This document shows, piece by piece, positions 35,535 to 47,338 of a DNA stretch of 64,000 nt (position 1 is its first letter; each line of letters starts with the position of its first letter). The position numbers were made by a program, and so were the translations under genes. The notes below the pieces were generated by a model. It saw only the letters and a list, made by a program, of their open reading frames with translations. It made no database searches and was not told the origin of the DNA. Source of the stretch: Pseudeuparius sepicola (lineage: Eukaryota > Arthropoda > Insecta > Coleoptera > Anthribidae); the NCBI GenBank assembly GCA_963920635.1, contig OY987307.1, forward strand, positions 5,890,001-5,954,000, read 5' to 3'.

Positions 35535-35563
35535 CGTTAAGTGAATTATTCCTTCACTCAACG
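35535..35563. repeat. Micro-palindrome insert, 29 bp, 7-bp duplication CTATAGT
   Basis: Arms CGTTAAGTGAA / TTCACTCAACG with centre TTATTCC. CTATAGT is exactly repeated at 35528-35534 and 35564-35570, overlapping the right target copy of the hAT-like element. It starts CG instead of CA. Confidence 0.82.
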
Positions 35564-35605
35564 CTATAGTGGTACATTGAATATGGGGCCTGCATAGAAA
35601 AGTGT

Positions 35606-36105
35606 TCAAACCAAGGTTAGTTCATTAGGACATTCGACGGCTTGGAAGGGAAGGGGGGGGGGGGGAGAGAGGCATCGGGCAGGAAGGCCGAATTTAAGCT
35701 GGTAGTCCTTACACGTAAATTGGCGAATTCCCTAAACATTTGACTCTCCAGCCATAGGCGCACACAGACTTGTTTGGCATGTTCTTTGTTTCTGGCCTAT
35801 ATTTATGTTGGTTTGTCTGTTTTCGGTTTATTTCTTCTTTTTAAATGTTTGTGCAATGAAATAACGGAACTTTGTGGAGTACATTGTTGCATCGCACTTT
35901 TGTTTTATGTTTGTGTTTTTACTTTGTTTTCGGTTTCCAATACCTGTGTTGTCCCTTTTGATACGCCAGTGGTATCAAGCTGAAGGCCAGCTGGTGAGAG
36001 CGGTACCGTCACGCGATGTTGCCGGTGCAAAGGGACGGCCTTCGGTTTTGTTTAAGAGTGGGGGAATGTCCTAACCTTTCTATAAACTAACTTTGGTTCA
36101 AACGG
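35606..36105. mobile_element. Inverted-repeat element of about 500 bp
   Basis: GTTCAAACCAAGGTTAGTTC at 35606 is inverted at 36085-36105, with AGGACATTC / GAATGTCCT inside. It holds a poly-G tract at about 35650. The frames inside are low-complexity and unrecognised. Confidence 0.6.
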
Positions 36106-36181
36106 TATATATTTTTAAAGAAAAATCATTAATTAAAATCCCCCCCCCCATGGTACGAACTTTTGGAGGACACTGCATGTA

Positions 36182-37748
36182 TACAGGGTGTTCCAATAAG
36201 GACTCCCGTCGGCGATATCTCCGGAACAAAAAGAGATATTTTAATTCTGCAAGCTCCGTTCCCTAGGACGTGAAGAGGGCTTTATTTGAAACTGCTAAGC
36301 GTTCATTTTGATATTAGCGTATAGATGGCGCTGCGGTGCAAAGAAACTTTTCGATCCTAGGAACGTTACTAGTTTCTCAGATAACCGCTCTACAATGTCA
36401 ACTAAAAAATGAGGTAACTGGCGTAAGACTCAATGTACAGCGTGTCCCAAATAGTTTGTCCTACCCCCTGGATCTCAGGAACCGTAAGAGATACGAAAAA
36501 AACTTGAATACAAAAGTTGTAAGGTTCGCAGTGGACGTAACGTCTCTTTTATTTTCACATATACAGGGCGATTCGTATTTGCAGGACAAAAATAAAATAT
36601 TTAGATTTTGACAATTGCATTAATCCTTTGGAATATTTGCATTCTACATTAAATTTGCTACAGAACCGGTTTTTTTTGTTTTGTATTTTGGATGCAGCGT
36701 TGCCAAGATATCGAATTTTTCTTGGAATTTAGGGACTTTCGTGGAGGTTATGGAAACTGAATGCTGTATCTTTATTTTAATAGATAGGTATCAAAGATAT
36801 ATTTTAGCCTAAGTATGACAGCACAACCGTGTGTGGGTGGTATGTCGAAACTGGTTTTTGCCTCAAAATCAGATAATTTCAAACAGCAATAACTTTTTTT
36901 TTCAAATGGAATGGCCCATATTTCTATAGTTTGTTGAATGCCGGCGGCCAAGCCCCACATAACATTCTATACCAAAAACTACCCGTTTTCGAGATATTTA
37001 GTATTTAAGAAAATTTCTTTGCATTTTTCATTCAGGTGAGAAGGTTTTATCAAGCAGGCCATAACTATTTATCCAGACAGTGGCAGAAATAATTGCCATT
37101 TTAGATAATACGGGAAATAAAATTCCTATACCCGTATACAGCTTTTCACATTATAAAGGTCGCTTTCCTTACATTAGTGATTAGGATATGAAATAAAAAG
37201 AAGCAAAAAAATTGTAAAATTGGTCATTTTGTATAAAATTATTTCTTGATTTTGAATCAGAGGAAATATAATATAAAATTTTATTTTTTTTCCCATGAAA
37301 TATAGGACCTAATGTGCATCTGAACAACATACCACACCAGACGTGCATAGATTTGTGCCCTTGTTTTTTAATAACTTTTTCCTCTAAGGTTAAAACTTTA
37401 AGCGAGTTAGCTCATTTTTTGTAAATAACATTGTAGAGCGGTTATCTCAGAAACTAGTAACAATAGGAAAATCGTCCAAAGAACAAAAGTGTCTCCAAAT
37501 TACCCAGGCTTTCAGATGCGTTCCAACGTTCCTAGGATCACAGAATAGCCACCGTAAGGCTATTCTGTGCTAGGATCAAAAAGTTTCTTTGCACCGCAGC
37601 GCCATCTTTACGCCAATATCAAAATGAACGTTTATCAGTTGGAAATACAGCCCTCTTCACGTCCTAGCAAACAGAGTTTGCCGAATTAAAATATCTTTTT
37701 TTGTTCCGGAGATATCGGCGACGGGAGTCCTTATTGGGACACCCTGTA
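36182..37748. mobile_element. TACAGGGTG foldback element in intron 2
   Basis: TACAGGGTGTTCCAATAAGG at 36182 is inverted at 37748, with TA at both edges. Arms of several hundred bp share GAGATATCGCCGACGGGAG (as complement) and GCGCTGCGGTGCAAAGAAAC. The right arm has an extra micro-palindrome (37539) absent from the left arm. Non-coding. Confidence 0.85.
37539..37569. repeat. Micro-palindrome insert, 31 bp, 7-bp duplication CTAGGAT, with empty site
   Basis: Arms CACAGAATAGCC / GGCTATTCTGTG. CTAGGAT is exactly repeated at 37532-37538 and 37570-37576. The mirror position in the other arm of the host foldback (36354-36360, ATCCTAG) has a single uninterrupted target. Confidence 0.92.
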
Positions 37749-37821
37749 TATTGTAGTAACCAAGATCCCAAACGGTGAGGGTCGAATTTGGGACACACCG
37801 TATAAATAAATATAACTTATC

Positions 37822-38083
37822 ACCAATGACGTCAAAACCTATAGACGTGGTGCCCCATTGTTAAAATGCCCTTTATTTTGACTCAAAGATTAAATATATC
37901 CATACTACTCTAAAAACATGCTACACACAAAGACAGAAAGTCAACCATCAACCAACTATACACCCGGTGATTCCCGGTTATAGTTCCTCCAGAATCACAC
38001 TTAGATATCGCATGTTTTTTCTTGTTTGGGGGCGCCGGAAGCATCGGGACCTCACCTGAAGACTCGGGGGATGGTCTAACTAA
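37822..38083 (-). mobile_element. Partial copy of the CAATGACGTC element
   Basis: Matches 49862-50295 in reverse orientation from CAATGACGTCAAAACCTATA through CCCCCAAACAAG (as complement) to about 38083, where it is truncated. It retains the same peptide-like frame as the longer copy. Confidence 0.75.
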
Positions 38084-38085
38084 TT

Positions 38086-40075
38086 AAAATATGACCCCAC
38101 AGCGTTAATCAGAACATCCCAGAACCTTTATATACCAAATTTGAATAAAAAATATAAAGGGAGTTCCATTCTGCAGGGCGGCAAAGTTGAGCAAAATAGG
38201 AATTTTAAAGGCATCTGACAAGCCAAGTGTGCCATGGAATCCCCTCAAAACAGTTGAATGATCAAGATTACCACTCAAGGTATTGGTGTGCAAAGGTCCA
38301 ATACAAAATATACAGAGTGTTCTTATCTGTGCCATCTCAAATTACTGAATTTTTGGAACTTTATACGGGTCATAAATCGAGTATATCAAAACCGCTCCAC
38401 ATACTATAAACGAACTAAATCTAAAAAATAAATTAAAAGTAAAAAAATATTTTTAAAAAAAGCTTTTATTTAAATGCGCTAAAAAGAATAAAATAATCTT
38501 TTCTTTTAAAACTTTTACTATCAACTTATAACGTCATTCCACAATTTATATGATATAAAAGCTTGTCGCGAGATTTAAGTAGTGGTATTTACTTAGTTTG
38601 AAAACTTAAATCTCGCGACAAGCTTTTATTTATTTATTAAAAGAAAAGATTATTTTATTCTTTTTAGCGCATTTAAATAAAAGCTTTTTTTAAAAATATT
38701 TTTTTACTTTTAATTTATTTTGTAATTTTTAGTTTGGCCAGGTGTCTGAGTCTATTCATCTCAGTTAACGCATCATTGTTGCAAGGTCGTTTGCCGGTTA
38801 GTTTAGAACAGTCTAGCTCTTCAATGAGGAGACCTTCTAATGACCATCTTGGGTGTTCCGCCATGTTGGATTTAGAATGACGTCACACATATAATCATGC
38901 ATTGTCATCCAAATTAAACGTGTGTACAAAATTTCAGCTCGATCGGTTGAAATTTAACTAGTCCGCCATCTTGAGTGTTCCGCCATGTTGGATTTAGAAT
39001 GACGTCACACATATAATCATGCATTGTCATCCAAATTAAACGTGTGTACAAAATTTCAGCTCGATCGGTTGAAATTTAACTAGTCCGCCATCTTGAGTGT
39101 TCCGCCATGTTGGATTTAGAATGACGTCACACATATAATCATGCATTGTCATCCAAATTAAACGTGTGTACAAAATTTCAGCTCGATCGGTTGAAATTTA
39201 ACTAGTCCGCCATCTTGGGTGATCCGCCATGTTGGATTTAGAATGACGTCACACATATAATCATGCATTGTCATCCAAATTAAACGTGTGTACAAAATTT
39301 CAGCTCGATCGGTTGAAGATATCTGCTTCAAAATTGAGTTGCAAGATTCCACCCGAACAAATTACATACATACATACATACATACATTGCAAGTTAAATA
39401 AAAGCTTTTAAAAATACAGAAGCCAGTAAGCCCATATCAGTTAGGTAATATGGCTGATGTGCCACAACAGGAAACGCACAGAAAATAATTTAAATTGTTT
39501 TTATTTGTTAGGTTGGCATTTTGTAAAGAAATGAATTACTTTTGTGTTTATTAATATTTTTTCAATGATTCCAGAGCACTCCTGACCAGTATAAAGTTTA
39601 ATAAAAATTCAGAATTTTGAGATGGCTCAAAGAAAAATACCCTGTATATTTTTGTAGTAAATCTTTTCACACCAACATTTTGAGTGGTCCTGTTGACCAT
39701 GCAACTGTTTTGAAGGGATTCCATGGCACACTTGACTCGCCAGATGTCTTTAAAATTCTTATTTTGCTTAATTTTGAACCCCTACAGAATGGAACTCCCT
39801 GTATACTTTTTGTTCAAATTTTCTATATGCGGGTTTTGGGGTGTTCTGATTAACGCTGTGTGGTTAGATTTTAAATAAAAAAATCGCTAAATGGTTTTCG
39901 TGAAAATCAGGGGTATAAAAAAATCGCAGCCGGCCCTGAATTTGCATTTTGAAAATGGCAGGAAGGTCAAAAGAAGCGGTTTTTGAATGCCTTTCAAACA
40001 AAAAAAGTTTAAATGATTATCTCCAAAAATGAAGATTTTACGAATTTGTACAGTTTTAAAGTTGGACACCCTGTA
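38086..40075. mobile_element. Foldback relative of 3281-4458, split by a nested insertion
   Basis: 38086-38420 and 39416-40075 together resemble the P450 intron foldback. The right end CAGTTTTAAAGTTGGACACCCTGTA is at 40075; the left end is deleted. The unit at 38420-39416 is inserted near the centre. Exon 3 of the GH20 gene starts 40 bp after the right end. Confidence 0.75.
38456..39406 (-). mobile_element. Inverted copy of the 122-bp satellite element
   Basis: Reverse-orientation counterpart of 31706-32700, including four 122-bp units (about 38845-39317), the microsatellite as CATA repeats (39361-39390) and the end AAATAAAAGCTTTT. It is nested inside a foldback element. The two copies lie about 6 kb apart in the same intron in opposite orientation. 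Confidence 0.82.
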
Positions 40076-40114
40076 GGTTCTGGCGTCATTGCTTATCACT
40101 CATCTCGCCAACAG

Positions 40115-40509
40115 GTACCACCCCGGACACCTTCCACATCGGCGGCGACGAGGTCAACCTCACCTGTTGGGCGGACACGGCCACCAGGTCGAAGTTCCCG
40201 GACGGGTACCGCATGTGGGCCGACTTCACCAACCGAATGGTGGAGGCGGTGAGGGTCGCCAACAACGGAACCATCCCCGAGCAGGTGGTGCTGTGGTCCA
40301 GCCCCCTCACCGACAGCCACATCGACCTGTTGGACCACAAGGAGAACCTGGTCGTGCAGTACTGGTTCGGCAAGGCGCAGCCGATACTGGACGCTGGCGT
40401 CAAAGTGATCTTCTCCACGGTGGGCAAGTGGTACTTGGACTGCGGGTTCGGCCCGTGGAGGCCGGGCGAGGATCGGGGCTCTTGCGATCCGTACACGCCG
40501 TGGACCAAG
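40115..40509 (+). CDS. GH20 hexosaminidase exon 3: catalytic Asp-Glu
   Basis: Acceptor CCAACAG|G; codons 391-522. FHIGGDEVNLTCW holds the GH20 catalytic pair D402-E403: the aspartate orients the 2-acetamido group and the glutamate is the general acid. LWSSPL, VVQYWFG and KWYLDCGFGPWRPGED with the closing cysteine region (SCDPYTPWTK) are the usual barrel motifs with substrate-stacking tryptophans. Donor AAG|GTGAGC, phase 0. G+C is clearly higher than in exon 2. No frameshift or stop. Confidence 0.95.
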
Positions 40510-42143
40510 GTGAGCGCGAGAAATGCTTATTTCTGAGAAATCTTTTGTAACCACCTTCTTGACTTGCGGCCATAGCACGGCAAGACATGTGGTTCCGGTT
40601 CCGACCTCCTCAAAAGATGCCTAAGAAAAATCATATATATCATAAGGTATTCATTTATTTCTGGCTTCGCGTTTTACGGTTCAACTTCACAATTTTTTGG
40701 AAAAAGGTATTTTTTAAATAACCGTCATATTTGAATGCCTCTGGGAATAGGGTACTTGACTAAATTTTACAAACTTGATAAAACAATTCCTGGACACTTG
40801 CCTAAGGTCCTACGATTATTTAAAATATATATATTTACGTAATTAGCAAGTTGTTAGACTTTCTTCGAAATTTGGCGGGAAAGCACTTATGACGTCACAT
40901 GTGTTTTAAAAAGGCAATTTGGCAACATAGCGATACCACTGAACTGTTCTGAGACATAACCGTATTCGGCAGTGAAAGTTGCAAGGAAAGTTGAAATTTC
41001 AAAATTCTAACCTCAAACTCCCAGACTTATGATGCCCCGTGTAACCACATTTTAGCGTTGATTGATTCCTTCCTCCATCGACGATTTTAGTCAAGAAGGG
41101 TTTTTTCTTAAATACTTATTCAATCGTTTTTCTGTGAATTTTTTTGGCTAGGTTGGGAATAAAGTCCGGAATTCGGGCTCAGTACTTCTAAGCACTATTA
41201 TGGCCCCTTCATAAACGCGCCTTCAAGGATTGTCCCTAGGCTGAGGTTCTCTCTTTATTAACTCATGATACTGTACTATTACTACAACGTAGGTACAAAC
41301 CTTTGCAGTTTTATCCCATGGATTTCGGCAGACGCTAACATCGGATTATTAGAAAAAATTGTGCTACTAAAAAAGCATCAAATTTCGGCAAATTACGGAT
41401 TGTCCTTTCAGGGTCCATGATACCTTACCTTACACATGTAACAACACGGTAACTAGGTCCGCAAACAATATATAATAAAAATAAAGTGTTAAGTGGCAGA
41501 GATGAAGGATATAGTTTCCAGCGTGTGCAGCATAAACAGACACTATTTTGATATAGAGGAGTCAATATACGGAACATAATTCGTAATAAAAAAGTCTTTA
41601 TGTGACAAAATTTGTGTGTGTAATTGCGTTAGTTAAAGCTCAAAGGTTTCAATACATTAAGTAACAGATATTCATAGGCAACCTGGAGATACTTGAATAG
41701 AAAACTGCAATTTGCATTTGTTCCACGAATGATTGCAAACGGGCACCGGCAACGTTACAGTTCCGTTTCTCCTGAGAGGCACAGAGTTGTCACGTTTGGC
41801 GTTCTGGACAATAGAACAACGAAACTGTAGATTTCTGCCTGAACAAAATTTTGCAACTTCGTCTTTAATTATCATAAAAAAATAAGGGTTAAAAGCAGTT
41901 GTTTCATTTATTACGTGTTGTGTTGGTGCATATACTGTAAACAGAGTACAATTTTAGAGCAATTAAAAATATTGTCAAGTACCCTATTCTACACAAGTTT
42001 AGTTTTTGAACCATCAATTACCGAGAAAATCGACATTTCCATGCAAATAGGGACACCCTGACATAGCGTTAGTAGGCAAAAATGACGGCGTGATAAAAGT
42101 TCCGCCAATCGGACGTCTCTATTCAGCGGTATATGTGCATATA
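40510..42143. other. Intron 3 stretch without recognised genes
   Basis: A+T-rich, no clear inverted repeats of length and no plausible protein. Possibly the least transposon-disturbed part of intron 3. Confidence 0.4.
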
Positions 42144-43345
42144 TACAGGGTGTTTCATCTTAAGTGCGAACACCCCCGTAAAATTTTTATTCTCCGTCCG
42201 ATTTTAGCCGCGTTTTTTTCTAAAAATAGGCCACAAAAAACTCTACGTTGGTGCAATTTTCAAGGCTTACTACAATTTTTTTTCTAGTAAAAAATGACGA
42301 AAACCATTTAGCGATTTTTTATTTAAAATCTGACACCACAGCGTTAATCGGAACAACCTAAAACCCCCGTATACCAAATTTGAACAAAAAATATACCATC
42401 CTGCAGGGTGTCAAAATTGAACAAAATAGGAATTTTAAAGGCATCTGGAGAGTCAAGTGTGCCATGGAATCCCGTCAAAACAGATGAATGATCAACAGGA
42501 CTACTCAAAGTGTTGGTGTGCAAAGATTCAATACAAAAATGTACAGGGTCTTTTTCTCTGGGCGATGTCAAAATGCTGAATTTTTATTAAACTTTATATT
42601 GGTCAGGAGTGCTCTGGAATCATTGAATAAATATTAATAAATACAAAAGCAATTTATTTCTTTACATTATCCAACCAACAAATAATTATTTTATTAATTA
42701 TCAATAAAGTCACTGTCTAAGATGATACATTTTCTGTGCGTTTCCTGTTGTGGCACACCAACCATCTTAACTTCTATGGACTTAGTGACTGGCAGGCTTC
42801 TGTATTTTTTAGACTTAGTTCGTTTGTAATGTCTGGGGTGGTTTTTATATACTCGATTTTTGACCTGTATAAAGTTTAAAAAATTCAGCATTTCGAGTTG
42901 CTACAGAGAAGAACACCTTGTATATTTTTTATTGGATCTTTGCACACCGACACTTTGAGCGGTCCTGTTCATCATCCAACTGTTTCGAAGTAATTTCATG
43001 GCACACTTGACTCGCCAGATGAGTTTAAAATTCCTATTTTGCTCAACTTTCACGCCCAGCAGAATGGAACTCCCTGTATATTTTTTGTTCAAATTTGTTA
43101 TACGGGAGTTTCAGGTTGTTCTGATTAACGCTGTGATGTCAGATTTTAAATAAAAAAATCGCTAAATGGTTCTCGTCATTTTTTACTAGAAAAAAAATTG
43201 TGGTAGGCCTTGAAAATTGACATTAAGACCTGAAATTTTGCACCAACATAGAGTTTTTTGTGGCCTATTTTTAGAAAAAAAAACGCGGCTAAAATCGGAT
43301 GGAGAATACAAATTTTACGAGGGTGTTCGCACGAAACACCCTGTA
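42144..43345. mobile_element. TACAGGGTG foldback with a nested older foldback
   Basis: TACAGGGTGTTTCATCTTAAG at 42144 is inverted at 43345; arms of about 150 bp share GTGCGAACACCC and ATTTTAGCCGCG. The centre (about 42300-43190) is a diverged relative of 3281-4458, with GCGTTAATC and the TCAAGTGTGCCATGG phrase on both sides. Confidence 0.78.
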
Positions 43346-43364
43346 TATATATATTCAATATATT

Positions 43365-43680
43365 CAAAGATACTAGCACAAAGCACAATTTACAAAAAAA
43401 AAACTATATATATATTATATAAATATATATATATTTATATATTTGTGTGTGTGTGTGTATACAGGATGATTCAGTCATGATGTAAAAAAATTTAACCACA
43501 GGGGGAAAAGATATTCTGCGCACCTGTTCGCGCAGCCACCATTTGGGAATAGATTCTGTCAAATAGATGCAGTGTCGGGGCGATTGGGTACTTCTTGGGC
43601 TGTATTAGAGATATTACAGTGCCGTGGAGTGTGTTTTTTTTTTTGTAAATTGTGCTTTGTGCTAGTATCTTTGAATAAAG
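43365..43680. repeat. Inverted repeat around AT and TG microsatellites
   Basis: TTCAAAGATACTAGCACAAA at about 43365 is inverted at 43640-43675. Between them lie (TA)n, a GTGTGTGTGTGTG run (43444-43456) and TACAGGATGATTC, another end-like motif. Confidence 0.6.
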
Positions 43681-44212
43681 AATCCCAGGAAGGAGTCAAA
43701 GCTCTATGTGTATTATAAAATACGTGAGACGGAAATCGCCCTACTTTTTTCTAGTTATTTATGCTTAGCTTTGCGGGTTGTGGTTGTGGCACTTCCCTGA
43801 CCGCCAAAACTAAAATGTTTGAGGATAATAATCCATCGGTAAGTAATTTTGTCATTTAAATTAACTTTTGAGGCCGTGTACCAAAGGGGGTATAGGTATT
43901 TGAGTAGGTACCTACTTCTCCATAATTGGAAATTTAAAATTAGAATTGCTATATTATCAAAGATTCCTAAACTTAAAGACAAAAACGTGCCTTATAATTT
44001 TTTGCCTGTATTGTAAGTACTGATTTCACAAAAATGAGGATTCCTGCCTCAATCAGTTGGTCGAAACGACTCAAAGGTACGCGCCACTGTGAAAACGGAA
44101 ACGGCATCGTCGGCATCCCACCATATACAGAGACTGTCCCGGTACAAATTTGCTCCTTCCTGAGGTTCCACATTCCGATCTAATTTCTCCTGCTTGTGCT
44201 TACCACACACTA

Positions 44213-46688
44213 TACAGGGTGTCTCACCACGAACTGCATCGATTGATATCTCAAAAAGTAAACATAGATTTTTTTTGAAAATTTGGCAGCTGACCAATGT
44301 CGATGAGTACTATTCATCTAAAATACTTTCAAAATGGCGGCACCTCCTATACCTAAATTTAACCGTTTTTGAGATATTTGCCATTTTAGACAAAAAATGA
44401 CAGATGCAGACCCGTACTTAATTGACAGTTTCTTCATAACGGCTACATATTTCGTAACGCGCTCTTGGCATTTTGTAGTCAAAGGCTCGGTGCAGAGATA
44501 TACCATAAAGAAAGTTTCCGATCTTGTACAGGGTGTTCCCGTATATTTTGACCCACCCCTATAGAGCCTTGTAGGGTACCAAGGTGATTGATAGGAATGC
44601 TCTTGTCTAAGTTGAAATGTTTTTCCATGGCAACCTTGAATAAATATAAAGATCGTATTTATCTGAAATAATTTGGAATATCATGCGAATGCTTAAAGCA
44701 AACATATAACATATTGATATTGTTGGAATCGGAAAAATGTGTGCAATTCAAAAATCCCCTAATATACAGGGTGTTCCATTAAAAAAGTCAGTTTATATTT
44801 TTTTATAAATTTGGGACGCTCATTTGTTTTATCTAGTAACAGATCCTAGCGGTTCAGAAAAAACCCTACAACTTTCATTTAAGTAATTTTTTCTAACTCG
44901 TAAAATAAAGGCTGTAGGGGTGGGTCAAAATATACGGGAACACCCTGTACAGGGTGCTCACAAAAAATTATTCAAATATTAATTTAAAAAAAAACTCAAA
45001 ATTTTCAAATGGAAACCCCCATTTTTTTGTAGTAGCCGTATTCAGCACAAAAAATTAGGGCAAGTTTGTGTTTGGTTCCCTGTACCTAAATGTTATCATT
45101 TTCGATTTATTTACAAAAAACTAATTTTTCACTTCTTGTAAATGTCATTTAGTTTAAAATTATTGTAAACAATGCCGGCACGGTTAAATTACACAAACGA
45201 AGACTATTTAAATTTATGAAGTGGAAAATTAGTTTTTTGTAAATAAATCGAAAATGATAACATTTAGGTATAGGGTACCAAACACAAACTTGCCCTATTT
45301 TTTTGTGCTGAATACGGCTATTACAAAAAAATGGGGGTTTCCATTTGATAATTTTGAGTTTTTAGCTTTTCTTGAATTAATATTTGAATAATTTTTTGTG
45401 AACACCTTGTAAAAGATCGGAAACTTTCTTTACGGTATTTCTCTGCACCAAGCCTTTGACTACAAAATGCCAAGAGCGCGTTACGAAATATGTAGTCGTT
45501 ATGAAGAAACTGTCAATTAAGTACGGGTCTGCATCTGTCATTTTTTCTCTAAAATGGCAAATATCTCAAAAACGTTTAAATTTAGGTATAGGATATGATA
45601 CATGAAATGTACAGGGTTATTCACTGAGAATTGACCCCCCCACCTAACTTTTTTGTTTTTTAAGATAAAAGAGTGATTCAAAAAACAGAATCAATGGTTC
45701 GGCGAATACTTTTTTATGCCATGACCGTTTAGTGTTCCAAAAAAGTAGGACCAATGGCAACTTAATTTTTTTAAATGAAACACCTTGTATATTATTGAAT
45801 TTTTGAAATCTGCTCATCAAGGCAATCAAAATGATATTAAACATTGTAGCATTATCTTTTTCCGTTTTTGAAAAATTCCGTATTCAAATTTTATACTAAA
45901 TTTATTTAACTCGATAGATAGACGATCAATGTAATAACGAAGAATATTTGTTTTAGACTAGAGAGTAATATAGTGAAACTCCAAAATGTTTGGGAGCCTT
46001 TTCAAATTTTACTGATTATATTCTCGAAATAAAGAATTTCAGGAAAATCGTAAAAGCTCCTAAACATTTTGGAGTTTCACTGTATTACTCCCTTGTTTAA
46101 AACAAATATTTTTCGTTATTACATTGATCGTCTATCTTTATCACGAGATCCACAAATTCGAGTTAAATAAATTTAGTATAAAATTTGAATACGGAATTTT
46201 TCAAAAACACAAAGTTTAATTTCATTTTAATTGCCTTGATGAGCAGATTTTAAAAATACAATAATATACAGGGTGTTCCATTTAAAAAAATTAAGTTGCC
46301 ATTGGTCCTACTTTTTTGGAACACCCTGTACACTAAACGGTCATATCATAAAAAAGTATTCGCAGAACCATTGATTTTGTTTTTTGAATCAACCTTAATC
46401 TTAAAAAACAAAAAAGTTAGGTGGTGGGTCAATTCTCAGTGAATAACCCTGTATCTAGAATTTTCCGTAGAATCCAAAAATGCAATAAAATATATGGTAT
46501 TCCATTTAAAATAACGAAGTTGTCATCGACTTCCGGTATAACCGGAAGTGCCGCCATTTTGAAAATATTTTGGATGGATAGTACTTGATAGTACTAGACA
46601 TTGGTCAGTTGCCAAATTTTCAAAAAAAAATCTATGTTTACTTTTTCAGATATCGATCGATGCAGTTCGTGGTGAGACACCCCCTGTA
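44213..46688. mobile_element. At least four nested foldback elements
   Basis: Outer element: TACAGGGTGTCTCACCACGA at 44213, inverted at 46688. Nested members: 44527-44949 (ends TACAGGGTGTTCCCGTATAT), 44948-45421 (TACAGGGTGCTCACAAAAAA) and 45610-46453 (TACAGGGTTATTCACTGAG). The last contains another inverted pair with GTTGCCATTGGTCCTAC at 45738-45762 and 46297. Each inner element interrupts an arm or the centre of an outer one. Non-coding. Confidence 0.82.
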
Positions 46689-47338
46689 TACTTCACTAAT
46701 ACTACTCTGTATTTCTTAATTGATTTTCCCGAATGCACCTCCGACTTCTATTCCCCCAATATATGGCGTCAAGGTTATTGAATTTGCGGATGATTTCTCA
46801 AGAGTAAGTTACACTGCTGGTTGTTTTCTGGTATTATCTTCATAGTACAGGATAATTAGCCAATTATTATTAGTAAAGATTTCTTAAAACAATATATAAA
46901 GCTAAAAATTGGTAAACGGGTAGCTTTTAGTATAGCGATTCCTAATTTGTGGTGTTGCAGCGTGTGCCGGGTGGTGGGAACGCGGGACGGGTGGAAAGAG
47001 AACGCGGCAGTGACGGCACGCGGCGCGGCTGTTTAGTTGGTTTCTAGACACGTTAAAGATAAGTTGCGTCTAGTTTTTGAAGAGCGCGGAACATCATCAC
47101 ATCACAGGTCAGCTGTCCCAGAAGATCATCAATAAATATTAAGGACAAAAACGGCCCAAGATTTAAACCTTGTGCCACACATGCTTCTTTATGCGTTTCG
47201 TTTTTAATACCACGCTTCTCCAAATACTTGGTGATGTAAAAAGACCACATTGCTTTTTCTACGCCTTTCTCCATGCAGTTACAAGTTGCGATACAACTTC
47301 TTCACTTTTCAATAAAGGCAAATAAACAAGCTTTTATA

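Noticed and set aside
40086..40588. Long frames on other strands and frames over GH20 exon 3
   Set aside because: They follow from the G+C-rich exon and disagree with the clear GH20 frame, which has the catalytic motif and correct splice phases.
43380..43480. Frames rich in Ile/Tyr/Val near 43400
   Set aside because: Translated AT and TG microsatellites.
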